In this document: one piece after another, positions 33,060 through 41,138 of the stretch
Position numbering within the stretch: the first letter of the stretch is position 1
How the letters are laid out: the number at the start of each line of letters is the position of its first letter
DNA from: Amycolatopsis endophytica
Lineage (GTDB): Bacteria > Actinomycetota > Actinomycetes > Mycobacteriales > Pseudonocardiaceae
Length of the DNA: 64,000 bases
Reading direction: 5' to 3'
Assembly (NCBI RefSeq): GCF_013410405.1
Contig: NZ_JACCFK010000001.1
Span: 3,224,001-3,288,000 of the forward strand
Program-made: the position numbers and the translations under genes
Notes under the pieces: generated by a model
What the model was told of the DNA's origin: nothing
Databases searched by the model: none
Seen by the model: only the letters and a program-made list of their open reading frames with translations

Positions 33060-34652
33060 GTGGATTTGACTGAGGTTTCGGTTCTCGACGCGCTCGACCA
33101 TTGGGCTTCGGAAACCCCCGAAAACGCCTTCATCCAGTGGCGGGACGAGGCGCCCCAGACGTATGTGGAATTCCACGAACGAACGCGGCGTCTTGCCGGC
33201 GGATTGCGGGAACTGGGAGTTGCTGAGGGCGATACCGTTCTGGTGATGCTTCCCAACGGGCTCGAAATCGTCTATTCCTGGCTTGCCTGCAACGCGCTGG
33301 GTGCCATCGAGGTTCCCGTCAACACATTCCTTCGCGGCGCCTTCCTGCAGCACATCCTCGAGGATTCACAGGCAGCTGTGATGATCGTTGACGCCGCGTC
33401 CCTGCCGCACCTGGCGTCATTGGACCTGCCGGAGCGACTGCGCACCCTCGTGGTGGCCGGTGACGACGCCCCCGTCGCGGTCGGTCGAGTTCCGGCCGTC
33501 GCCTACGAGACCGTGCTCGCATCCGCACCGATAGCGGGTTTGCGCAAAGCCGAGTTCAGCGACCTGAGCGCGATCTTCTACACGTCCGGAACCACCGGTC
33601 CCGCCAAAGGAATCATGTTCACCTACGGCCAGGGATGCGTGTCGGCACGCAACTACCTGCGTGCCGCCGGCGCCGGTCACGATGACGTGTTTTTCTGTTG
33701 CATGCCGCTGTTCCACAGCAATGCCCAGATCTTGCAGATTGCCGCACCGTTGATGGCCGGCGCGCGGATCTCGATCTGGCCCGAGTTCAGTGCCTCACGG
33801 TGGCTGAATGAGGTGCGATCGGTCGGCGCGACGGTGTCGAACATGCTCGGAGTCATGACCGAGTTCGTGTACCGTCAACCCGCTCGCGACGACGACGCTG
33901 ACAATCCGCTGCGAATCCTGCAAACCGTTCCCGCTCCAGCGGCGATCGTCGGCGACTTCGAACGACGGTTCGGGGTCACGTGCATCGACGGATACGGGCT
34001 GACAGATGCGGGCATGGTCGCCTTTCGCCGCCACGACGAGCCGCTCGTTCCGGGAAGTAGCGGCCGCCCGGTCGACGACTTCGAGGTCGTCATCGGTGAC
34101 CCCGTCACAGACGTCCAGCTCCCGGTCGGCACGGTAGGGGAGATCCTGATACGCCCTCGGGTGCCGTTCGGGTTCATGCGCGGGTACTGGCGTCGTCCCG
34201 ACGTGACGGTCGAAGCATGGCGGAACCTCTGGTTCCACACCGGCGACGCGGGCATGATCGACGAGGATGGAAATCTCCATTTCCGGGACCGGATGGGCGA
34301 TTCGATCCGCGTCCGCGGCGAGAACATTTCGTCGAGCGAAATCGAGGCGGTGCTCAACGCGCACCCGAGTGTGCGCCAGTGCGCCGCCGTGGCGGTGACG
34401 GCTGAAATCGGCGACTACGACATCCTCGTCGCAGTAGTTCCGGCGCCGGGCGCATCGATTGATCCGGGCGCGCTTCTTCGTTACTGCGAAGGGCGAATGC
34501 CTTACTACGCCGTCCCGCGTTATGTCGACATCTTGTCAAGCCTTCCCATGACGGCTACTCAGAAGGTTCGGAAGGTCGAGTTGCGGCAGCGAGGCGTGGG
34601 CCCCTCGACCTGGGATCGGATGAACGAGGGTTACTCGGTTCCCCGGGCCTGA
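33060..34652 (+). CDS. AMP-forming acyl-CoA ligase, second copy
   Basis: ANL ligase of 530 residues. The P-loop is IFYTSGTTGPAKGIMF, A5 is CIDGYGLTDAGMVAF, A7 is NLWFHTGDAGMIDEDGNLHF and A8 is RVRGENISSSEIEAVL. The A10 region is MTATQKVRKVEL, with the catalytic Lys. It resembles CaiC/crotonobetaine-type and long-chain ligases more than the AliA-like first copy, so it may activate a different intermediate or side-chain acid. GTG 33060 has AGGAGG six bases upstream. Last gene of the plus-strand operon, ended by a strong bidirectional hairpin. Confidence 0.92.
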   Translation: MDLTEVSVLDALDHWASETPENAFIQWRDEAPQTYVEFHERTRRLAGGLRELGVAEGDTVLVMLPNGLEIVYSWLACNALGAIEVPVNTFLRGAFLQHILEDSQAAVMIVDAASLPHLASLDLPERLRTLVVAGDDAPVAVGRVPAVAYETVLASAPIAGLRKAEFSDLSAIFYTSGTTGPAKGIMFTYGQGCVSARNYLRAAGAGHDDVFFCCMPLFHSNAQILQIAAPLMAGARISIWPEFSASRWLNEVRSVGATVSNMLGVMTEFVYRQPARDDDADNPLRILQTVPAPAAIVGDFERRFGVTCIDGYGLTDAGMVAFRRHDEPLVPGSSGRPVDDFEVVIGDPVTDVQLPVGTVGEILIRPRVPFGFMRGYWRRPDVTVEAWRNLWFHTGDAGMIDEDGNLHFRDRMGDSIRVRGENISSSEIEAVLNAHPSVRQCAAVAVTAEIGDYDILVAVVPAPGASIDPGALLRYCEGRMPYYAVPRYVDILSSLPMTATQKVRKVELRQRGVGPSTWDRMNEGYSVPRA

Positions 34653-34709
34653 CGGGATCACGCTTGAAGGGCTGTCCGCCGCCCGGTGTCCCGCTTTCGG
34701 GGCGGTTTC

Positions 34710-34743
34710 GTCGTGGGGCCTCGCGCACGCGAGGCCCCACGAC
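34710..34743. terminator. Bidirectional terminator between the ligase and quinone-oxidoreductase genes
   Basis: A perfect 14-bp stem GTCGTGGGGCCTCG / CGAGGCCCCACGAC with a six-base loop separates two convergent genes. It begins after TTTCG on the plus strand and ends six bases before the stop of the minus-strand gene. Confidence 0.8.
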
Positions 34744-34748
34744 GAGGA

Positions 34749-35675
34749 TCAGATGGTGAGGACGAGCTTGCCCTGGAGGTGGCCGGCATCGAGCAGCCGG
34801 TGCGCGTCGGCGACGCGCTCGAACGGAAACGTCTGCTGCACGTGGACTCGGAGCTTGCCCTGTTCCACGAGGTCGACGAGACCGCGCAGGGCGACCGGAT
34901 CGGGATCGACCGCGATGCCGCTGAAGCGCATGCCGGCCGCCTCGAATTTGGCGGCGAGCTCCGAATCCTCTTCGGCGACCGCGGTCACCAGGTGCCCTCC
35001 TGGACGGAGCACTGCGAGGGACCGCTCGACGGTGTCGCCACCGATCGTGTCGAGAACGACATCGACGTCACGGACCGTCTCGGCGAAGTCGACCCTGGTG
35101 TAGTCGACCACCTCGTCAGCGCCGAAGCTCTCGACGAATTCCCGCTTGCTGCCGCTGGCGGTCGTGATCACGTGCGCGCCGAGTGCTTTCGCGATCTGCA
35201 CCGCGACGTGGCCGATTCCGCCCCCTCCGCCGTGGACCAGGACGCGGTCACCCTCGGTCACGCCGCCGAGGTCGACGAGGCCCTGCCACGCCGTCAGCCC
35301 GACGACCGGCAATGCCGAGGCCTCGACGTGCGGGAGCGACGCGGGTTTGCGCGCCAGGTGCAGTGCCGGCGCCGACACGAACTCGGCGTAGGCGCTGGCC
35401 GGCCGCGGGAACAGCGGCATCCCGAACACCTCGTCACCGGGCCGCCACCGGTACGTCTGTGCCGCTTCGACCACCCCACTGATGTCCCATCCGAGCACGA
35501 ACGGGAGCTGGCCGGGCAGCGGGAACTCACCGGAGCGAAGCATCGCCTCCAGCGGGTTCAGCCCGATCGCTTTGACGCGGACGAGGACCTCGGTCGGCAG
35601 TGGCTTGGGCGCGGGCGCGTCCACAATGGTGAGCATTTCAGGACCGCCGAGCTTGGGCAGGGTGATGACTCGCAT
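34749..35675 (-). CDS. NADPH:quinone reductase-like MDR oxidoreductase
   Basis: Zinc-independent medium-chain oxidoreductase of 308 residues. GroES-like half: KAIGLNPLEAMLRSGEFPLP and LGWDISGVVEAA. Rossmann half: VLVHGGGGGIGHVAVQIAKA with an AXXGXXG-type NADPH motif. The C-terminus VADAHRLLDAGHLQGKLVLTI is typical of QOR/ETR-like proteins. It reduces quinones or enoyl substrates. Divergent from the HxlR gene, which is the likely regulator. Confidence 0.9.
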   Translation of the reverse strand: MRVITLPKLGGPEMLTIVDAPAPKPLPTEVLVRVKAIGLNPLEAMLRSGEFPLPGQLPFVLGWDISGVVEAAQTYRWRPGDEVFGMPLFPRPASAYAEFVSAPALHLARKPASLPHVEASALPVVGLTAWQGLVDLGGVTEGDRVLVHGGGGGIGHVAVQIAKALGAHVITTASGSKREFVESFGADEVVDYTRVDFAETVRDVDVVLDTIGGDTVERSLAVLRPGGHLVTAVAEEDSELAAKFEAAGMRFSGIAVDPDPVALRGLVDLVEQGKLRVHVQQTFPFERVADAHRLLDAGHLQGKLVLTI

Positions 35676-35713
35676 GACTCTCCTGGTTTCGAAGGGAACA
35701 GGATCCAGGCTAT

Positions 35714-35728
35714 GTTTCCGATAGGAAC
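35714..35728. promoter_or_regulatory. Inverted repeat in the QOR/HxlR intergenic region
   Basis: GTTTCCGATAGGAAC is a near palindrome (GTT-x-CC / GG-x-AAC) centred in the 74-base gap between the divergent oxidoreductase and HxlR genes. HxlR regulators usually bind such sites and control the adjacent gene. Confidence 0.45.
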
Positions 35729-35749
35729 GAGCAGGTACCCTTTGGCGTC

Positions 35750-36130
35750 ATGAGTGGTTTCGGCCCCGGTGATGCCTTTCTTGCCGACTGCCCGGGGAGG
35801 CTGGCGGTCGAGTTGATCGCCGACAAGTGGACGGTGGTCGTACTCGCCGGCCTCAGCAAGGGCCCGGTGCGACACGGCGATCTGATCAAGCTGATAGGCG
35901 GCATCTCCCGCAAGATGCTCACCCAGACGCTTCGACGGCTCGAAGCGCACGGACTCGTCCGCCGCCGCGCGCATGCCGAGGCGCCGCCCCGCGTCGAGTA
36001 CGAGCTCACCCCGCTCGGAGCGACACTGATCGATCCGATCCACGCACTGACCGAGTGGGCCAGAGCAAACGGCGACGCGGTCCTCGACGCGCTCGACGCC
36101 GGTCTCGAACAGACCGCGGGTAACCACTGA
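35750..36130 (+). CDS. HxlR-family winged-helix transcriptional regulator
   Basis: Regulator of 126 residues. The conserved start is CPGRLAVELIADKWTVVVLAGL (Cys14 at the position used as redox sensor in several HxlR proteins), followed by GPVRHGDLIKLIGGISRKML and TQTLRRLEAHGLVRRRAHAE, the winged helix. VEYELTPLGATL completes the signature. Divergent from the quinone oxidoreductase, a common pairing for quinone or aldehyde stress response. Confidence 0.9.
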   Translation: MSGFGPGDAFLADCPGRLAVELIADKWTVVVLAGLSKGPVRHGDLIKLIGGISRKMLTQTLRRLEAHGLVRRRAHAEAPPRVEYELTPLGATLIDPIHALTEWARANGDAVLDALDAGLEQTAGNH

Positions 36131-36202
36131 GGACCCGATTGGCGGGCCCCTGGATCAACTTCTCGAACCCGATGTCAGCAGCCCAGGTTCAGGTTCGGAA
36201 GA

Positions 36203-36301
36203 TCAAGCGCAGCCGGTGTTGAAGCCGCAGTTTCCGCACGAGTAGCAGCTGCCGGCGCACCAGCGCTCCATCCTGGCTCCGCATAGGTCCAGAGCGCGCA
36301 T
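36203..36301 (-). CDS. Small cysteine-rich peptide resembling the class II ribonucleotide reductase C-terminus
   Basis: A 32-codon ORF with seven Cys. The C-terminal part AGSCYSCGNCGFNTGCA closely follows the A-G-S-C-x2-C-x2-C-G-x3-G-C tail that I recognise from adenosylcobalamin-dependent ribonucleotide reductases (NrdJ). No other NrdJ sequence is nearby, so this is either a stray fragment or an independent small protein or peptide. A GGGGGGAGGG precedes it; the ATG is 12 bases downstream, and an in-frame GTG at 36313 directly abuts the motif. Confidence in expression is low. Confidence 0.4.
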   Translation of the reverse strand: MRALDLCGARMERWCAGSCYSCGNCGFNTGCA

Positions 36302-36553
36302 GACGATGCCCACCCTCCCCCCTACACGCCACGTGGTCAGCCGGGCTTAGCGCCGACGTTCACCACGTGCGGACACGCAACTGTCGCGGAAGCCCGCTGC
36401 TACTTGCCAGTCTCGAAGCGACAGAGGCATCGCGTCGATCTCGGCGTTTAACCGGGCAATCCTGTGCTGCGGCGTTCCTGATCAGGCACCGATCGAACTG
36501 GTTTGGTCAACGACATCGGCTCAATTTACAGCCGCATTGTCCAAAATACGTCG

Positions 36554-36613
36554 GTGGAGCTAAGGGGACTCGAACCCTGACCCCCACACTGCCAGTGTGG
36601 TGCCCTAGCCCAC
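36554..36613 (-). pseudogene. Degenerate tRNA-Ala(GGC)-like 3' half / putative attR
   Basis: On the minus strand the segment shows an anticodon hairpin CCACA-CTGGCAG-TGTGG (anticodon GGC), a T loop TTCGAGT flanked by GGG/CCCC with one base missing from the stem, and a 3' end TTAGCTCCAC. The 5' acceptor and D arm cannot be formed from the following sequence, so it is not a working tRNA. Its 3' end recurs at 19224, as expected if an element integrated into a tRNA-Ala gene and later decayed. Confidence 0.5.
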
Positions 36614-36791
36614 TTGACCTGCAACTTTGGAGAATCCGCTGGTCGACTGGGGCAGTTCGGGGCAGCCCAGTGCCGTTCGATGCCGTTGACCGTCGTTGCG
36701 ACCGCCCCGTGCCCCAGTTTCGCCCCAGGGGCAACAGGGTAAGGCGGGCGACCGTCCGGAATGACGTCGGTCCCGCTTGGACCGCGTCACC

Positions 36792-36881
36792 CCGGCCATT
36801 CCCGCTCGCGCGGGAAAGACACGCCCGACGACGTGCCGACCCTGGTCCGTGAGGGACCATCGCCGCCCGCACGGGGGAGAC
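36792..36881 (+). repeat. Pair of type I-E CRISPR-repeat-like sequences at 61-bp spacing
   Basis: Two 29-base segments, 36792-36820 and 36853-36881, align without gaps at exactly 61-base offset (29-nt repeat plus 32-nt spacer, the type I-E pitch) with 20 of 29 identities. The first has CCCGCTCGCGCGGG, the second GCCGCCCGCACGGG, both followed by an A-rich/GAC end. No further copy is found at plus or minus 61, and no cas gene is present in the window, so this would be a relic rather than a working array. Confidence 0.4.
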
Positions 36882-36945
36882 GCCTACCGCGGCGTCGACG
36901 GCCGCGCGCCGGGCCATGTTGGGTGACCGCGTTCGGCGGCATTGT

Positions 36946-38259
36946 TCAACTGCCGCGCAAGTCGGTGCCCTTCGTCTCCGGGATGCCTTTCAGCAGGACC
37001 GGGAGCGCGATCAGGGCGACGACGCTCGCGTAGATCGCCGGCGCCAGCAAGCTTCCTGTGCCGCCCACCAGCAACTCACTGACCAACGGTGCGGTCCCGC
37101 CGAAAACCGCGTACGCCGCGTTGTACGGCAACGCCATCCCGCTGAAACGGACGCCAGTCGGGTAGAGCTCCAGCACCGACAACGCGCCCATCTGCAGCAG
37201 GGAGACGGCGAACACGAACACGAGCAGCGCCGCGACCACGGCGAGCACGCTCCCGGTACCGATCAGCAGATACGCGGGCACGACCAGGACGACCGCGGCG
37301 ACCGCGCCGAGGCGGATCTGGACCCGGCGGCCGTGGCGGTCGGCCAGGACGCACAACCACAAGGCGACCGGGATCGACACCACGTTCGCCGCGGTGGTCA
37401 ACGCCAGCACCGTCGTCGCGCGCATCCCGATCGCTTCGTTCAGGTACGTGGGCAGGTAACCGAGGAACATGTGCGTCAGCAGCCCCAGCACCCCGAAGTA
37501 GGCGAACAGCACCAGCAGCGTCTTCCAGTGGCTCCGCACCAGATCGCGGAACGGCCGCGCCGGGGCCGGTGCCCGCTGATCACGCATCGCCTCGAAGACC
37601 GGGCTTTCGTCGACCCGCAAACGCAGCACCAGGCCGACGACGGCGACCACCCCGGCGAGGATGAACATCCACCGCCAGCCCTCGGTCGCGAACCGGTCGC
37701 CGAACGCCGACCGGAAAACCAGGGCGACGGCCGTCGCCCCGACGGCACCGAGCATCGTCGACGATCCGACCAGACCCATGTACCACGCCCGGCGGTGGTC
37801 CGGGGCGTGCTCGACGGTGAAGGTGAGCGCCCCCGTGTACTCACCGCCCGCGGAAAATCCTTGCACCAGACGGCAGACGAGCAGCAGCACCGGGGCGAGC
37901 ACGCCCACGGACGACCACCCCGGCAACAGGCCCATCAGCGCGGTCGCCGCGCCCATGATCAGAATCGACGCCCCGAGCGCGGTCCGCCTGCCGCGCCGGT
38001 CCCCGATCCGCCCGAACACGACCGCCCCCAGCGGCCGCGCGACGAACGCCACGCCGTAGACGGCGAACGCACCGAGCAGCGCCGCGGCCCGGTTCCCCGG
38101 CGGAAAGAACGTCAAGGCGATCACGCTGGCGGCGTAGCCGTACAACGTGAAGTCGAACCACTCGACGAAGTTGCCGACCGACGACGCGAAGAGGACCCGG
38201 CGCCGCATCTTCACGCTGCGCACCCCGTCGGACGACATCACCCTGGCTGGCTGGCTCAT
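36946..38259 (-). CDS. MFS transporter, metabolite:H+ symporter (MHS) family
   Basis: Inner-membrane carrier of 437 residues with twelve predicted membrane segments. The MHS opening VGNFVEWFDFTLYGYAASVI is diagnostic, as is the loop 2-3 motif GRIGDRRGRRTALGASIL and RLVQGFSAGGEYTGA. Family members (ProP, KgtP, ShiA, CitA types) import osmolytes, dicarboxylates or aromatic acids. ATG 38259 has GGAGG four bases upstream. Divergently adjacent functions (PucR regulator, FAD oxidase, alpha-hydroxy-acid oxidase) suggest an organic or amino acid as substrate. Confidence 0.92.
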   Translation of the reverse strand: MSQPARVMSSDGVRSVKMRRRVLFASSVGNFVEWFDFTLYGYAASVIALTFFPPGNRAAALLGAFAVYGVAFVARPLGAVVFGRIGDRRGRRTALGASILIMGAATALMGLLPGWSSVGVLAPVLLLVCRLVQGFSAGGEYTGALTFTVEHAPDHRRAWYMGLVGSSTMLGAVGATAVALVFRSAFGDRFATEGWRWMFILAGVVAVVGLVLRLRVDESPVFEAMRDQRAPAPARPFRDLVRSHWKTLLVLFAYFGVLGLLTHMFLGYLPTYLNEAIGMRATTVLALTTAANVVSIPVALWLCVLADRHGRRVQIRLGAVAAVVLVVPAYLLIGTGSVLAVVAALLVFVFAVSLLQMGALSVLELYPTGVRFSGMALPYNAAYAVFGGTAPLVSELLVGGTGSLLAPAIYASVVALIALPVLLKGIPETKGTDLRGS

Positions 38260-38374
38260 CAGGCCTCCATTGGTGGCGCTCGCTCAAGTCGTTCGAGTGT
38301 GCGGCGGCGGCACCGGCCCGGACCAGCGGCGGATGTCGCGTCCGGACCGCCGCGCGGGCGACGTTCGTCGATAC

Positions 38375-39595
38375 TCAGGCGCCCAGGTGGTCGCGATAGG
38401 CCGCGGCGATGATCCGCAGCTTGAGCCCGAGGTGCAGCATGAGCCGGTCGTCCCCGGAGTCCAGGCTGCACCCGGTGATCTGCTCGATCCGTTTGAGCCG
38501 CTGGTACAACGTGGCGCGGTGGACGCGCAGCGAGTCGGCGGTGCGCTGGATGTTGCCGCCGTGGTCGAAGAACCCGGTCAGCGTGGGGATCAGGACGTCA
38601 TGGGTGTCCTCCCGCTCCACCGCCGCGAGCGCCGGCACCTGCGCGGCGTTGCGGAGGTCTTCGGGCGGCAGCTTCAGCAGCAGTTCGTAGGGACCCAGTT
38701 CGCCCCAGCGGGCGAGCGCCCCGAAACCGGGCAGCAGCAGGGCCGCGCGGGCGGCCAGCAATGCCTGCCGGTAGGACGTGACGACGTCGCCGAGTGCCGT
38801 CACGGTGCCCCCGAGCCCGAACACCGGTTGGGCGCGCTCGTCACCGAGCCGCCGGAACCGGGCCGTGGTCCGCTCGGCGATCGCGTCGACCAGTACCCGG
38901 GACGGCGGCACCCGCTGCACGAGCAGGATCCACGCGCGCGACCGGTTCGCCGCCATCAGCACGACGTCGTCGGCAGCGGCTCGGGCGCCGTCCTCGACCG
39001 CCGCCTCGAAGGCGACCTCCTGCGGCGCCGTCGCGGTCTTCGACACCGGGCACTGCACGGCGAGCACGGTGAAATGGGCGCTCTCGTCGCCGAAGAGCTG
39101 TTCGGCACGCAGGTCTTCGATCGCCTGCGCCCGCACCGCGGGGTCACCGGAGACGAGCTCGCGCAGGATGCCTTCCTGACGCGCCTTCGACCGCTCGTGC
39201 AGCAGCAGACGACGCAGGAGCATCGCCCCGGCGGTGGCGGCCACCTCGCCCGCGGCGGCCACCTCGTCTTCAGTGAACGTGCCGTTCCTGTCGATCAGCC
39301 ACAGATAGCCGAGCAGCATGCCGTTGCAGCGCACCGGCGCACACAGCCGCGGCAGCGCACCCTCGACGTCGACGACGCCGGGCGCGACCCAGCGGCTGAT
39401 GCCCTGCGCGAGGATGTGGTCGACGATCCGCGGTTCCACCGCCCGGTTCATGACCGAGCTGACGCGCAAGGGGTCCTCGTCACCGAAGTGGCGGCTGGCG
39501 GCGAGCAGGCGGATCGCCGGATCGTCGATCGCCACCGACCGCCGCAGGCGCTCGGCGAGTTCGTCCACGATGGACTGCAGATCGCGGTCGGACAC
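38375..39595 (-). CDS. PucR/CdaR-type transcriptional regulator
   Basis: Regulator of 406 residues. A GAF-like N-terminal sensor (about 1-135, with VRCNGMLLGYLWLIDRNGTF) is followed by a GGDEF-like middle segment and the C-terminal PucR HTH: LTGFFDHGGNIQRTADSLRV, HRATLYQRLKRIEQITG and the tail LGLKLRIIAAAY. PucR proteins activate purine, amine or sugar-acid catabolic genes in response to substrate. It lies between the transporter and the FAD oxidase genes on the same strand, so these may be its targets. Confidence 0.9.
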   Translation of the reverse strand: MSDRDLQSIVDELAERLRRSVAIDDPAIRLLAASRHFGDEDPLRVSSVMNRAVEPRIVDHILAQGISRWVAPGVVDVEGALPRLCAPVRCNGMLLGYLWLIDRNGTFTEDEVAAAGEVAATAGAMLLRRLLLHERSKARQEGILRELVSGDPAVRAQAIEDLRAEQLFGDESAHFTVLAVQCPVSKTATAPQEVAFEAAVEDGARAAADDVVLMAANRSRAWILLVQRVPPSRVLVDAIAERTTARFRRLGDERAQPVFGLGGTVTALGDVVTSYRQALLAARAALLLPGFGALARWGELGPYELLLKLPPEDLRNAAQVPALAAVEREDTHDVLIPTLTGFFDHGGNIQRTADSLRVHRATLYQRLKRIEQITGCSLDSGDDRLMLHLGLKLRIIAAAYRDHLGA

Positions 39596-39640
39596 GGCGC
39601 CCCTTCCACTCGGCGGCTGCCGTCCACGGTAGCCCGATGC

Positions 39641-40948
39641 TCAGCCCATCACCGTGCCGGAACTGCCGGTGTTGCGTTCGCGTTTGCGGGAGAACGCGCC
39701 GAGATCGATCTCCAGACCGGTGTGGGCGCCCTGGTAGCGAACGGGATCGGTGTCGTGGTCGGCCCCGGACTCCACCCGGTCGATCAGCGTCGTCATCAGC
39801 CTGCCGACGACGGGGGCGTTCTTGAACTGGTTGCCGCTGGTGCCCATCGCGACGTAGTACCCGGGGAGTTCGGTGCGGTCATAGATCGGCGTCCAGTCGT
39901 CGGCGGCGTCGTACACGCCGACGACCCCGCGGGCCCGGTTCGGCACCCGCAGCCCGGGCAGCCGGCGCGCCGCCCGCGTCACCTGGGCTTCGAACACCGC
40001 CATGGTGGGGTGCAGCCCGGCGTCGTCGGGGTCGTCGAGCCAGTGCAGCGGATCGCACGCCGGCTCGGTACCGCCGACGAGCAGGCCACCGCCGACCTCA
40101 CCGCGGAAGTAGGTGCCCAGGTCCATGTCGGCCATGGCCGGGCCGACGCCGCCGGGCGGGTGGTAGCCCTCGGGCGCGAGCACGTGGGCGACCTCCTGGC
40201 GCAGGGGCCGCACGCCGATCGTGAAGTCCGATCCGACCCCGGCCAGCCTGTTGAGCTTGCCCGACCAGGGACCGGCGGCGTTGACCACGACCGGCGCGGA
40301 GATCACCGTGCCGTCGGCGAGCACCACGGCACTCACTCGCCCGTGGCGGGATTCCACTCCGGCCACCGTGGCGCGGAACAGGAACCGCGCGCCGTCCCGC
40401 GCGGCAGCGTCCGCCAGGTTCCGCGCGGCCAGCTGGGGGTCGGTGACGTACCCGGCATCGGGGGTGTAGACCCCGCCGAGCGCGCCCGTGGCATCGGCCC
40501 AGAAGGAGTCGTCGTCGATGCGCTTGGGCGGCCAGAACCGGCCCGCGTCGATCCCGGGAACGCGTTCGCGCAGGGTCGCGGCGTCCCATTCCTGGTAGGG
40601 CACCCCGACCGCGTCGAACAGCGGCAGCCAGCCCGCCCGTGGAGCGGCTTCGACGTCGAGCATCACCAAGCCGCTGCGTTCGAAACGGGCCAGGTCGCCG
40701 ACGTCGTGGTCGAGGTGTTCGGCCCACGCCGACCAGCAGAAATGTGACTCCCAGGCGGTCGCCACGCCCGCGAGCGTGGAGAAGTTGTACCGCACCACGG
40801 CACTCGACGCGCTCGTCGAGCCCTGCCCGGCGCCCCCGGCGCGATCCACCACGACCACCCGGCGCCGCGTCCTGGCCAGCTCGAGCGCGATCGCCGATCC
40901 GATCACGCCCGCGCCGACCACCACGACGTCCGCGACTTCCGAGCTCAT
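39641..40948 (-). CDS. FAD-dependent DAO-family oxidoreductase (sarcosine/amino-acid oxidase-like)
   Basis: Flavoenzyme of 435 residues. The ADP-binding motif is DVVVVGAGVIGSAIALELAR with ARTRRRVVVVDR. The DAO family features GSTSASSAVVRYNFS (FAD loop), VVNAAGPWSGKLNRLAG and a C-terminal YVAMGTSGNQFKNAPVVGRLM are clear. It oxidises a secondary amine or amino acid. ATG 40948 is preceded by GGGAGG with nine-base spacing; the reading frame extends upstream without support. Divergent from the gamma-glutamyltranspeptidase-like gene. Confidence 0.9.
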   Translation of the reverse strand: MSSEVADVVVVGAGVIGSAIALELARTRRRVVVVDRAGGAGQGSTSASSAVVRYNFSTLAGVATAWESHFCWSAWAEHLDHDVGDLARFERSGLVMLDVEAAPRAGWLPLFDAVGVPYQEWDAATLRERVPGIDAGRFWPPKRIDDDSFWADATGALGGVYTPDAGYVTDPQLAARNLADAAARDGARFLFRATVAGVESRHGRVSAVVLADGTVISAPVVVNAAGPWSGKLNRLAGVGSDFTIGVRPLRQEVAHVLAPEGYHPPGGVGPAMADMDLGTYFRGEVGGGLLVGGTEPACDPLHWLDDPDDAGLHPTMAVFEAQVTRAARRLPGLRVPNRARGVVGVYDAADDWTPIYDRTELPGYYVAMGTSGNQFKNAPVVGRLMTTLIDRVESGADHDTDPVRYQGAHTGLEIDLGAFSRKRERNTGSSGTVMG

Positions 40949-41138
40949 CGTCTTCGTCCTCCCTGTGTTCCCGGCTTTCCAGTGTGCGGAGCCCGGCTCC
41001 CGCCGTCGCCCGACACCTGTCGCGATCCGGACTCGGCGCGCCCGACGGATGTCCATTGACGCCGCGACTGGTCACGGCGGAAAGTGACGAGGGGAGAACA
41101 GCGCGAACGCCCCGTTGATCCGCCACCCGAGGAGGACC

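Noticed and set aside
36554..36613. A functional tRNA-Ala gene
   Set aside because: The 5' acceptor strand and D arm cannot be formed and one T-stem base is missing, so only a pseudogene/attachment-site remnant is claimed.
36367..36852. 161-codon plus-strand frame covering the tRNA-like sequence
   Set aside because: It runs straight through the degenerate tRNA and the CRISPR-like repeat and has no protein-like features.
38147..40747. 866-codon plus-strand frame
   Set aside because: Antisense to the transporter, PucR and FAD-oxidase genes; His/Arg/Gln-rich, as expected for the complement of actinomycete genes.
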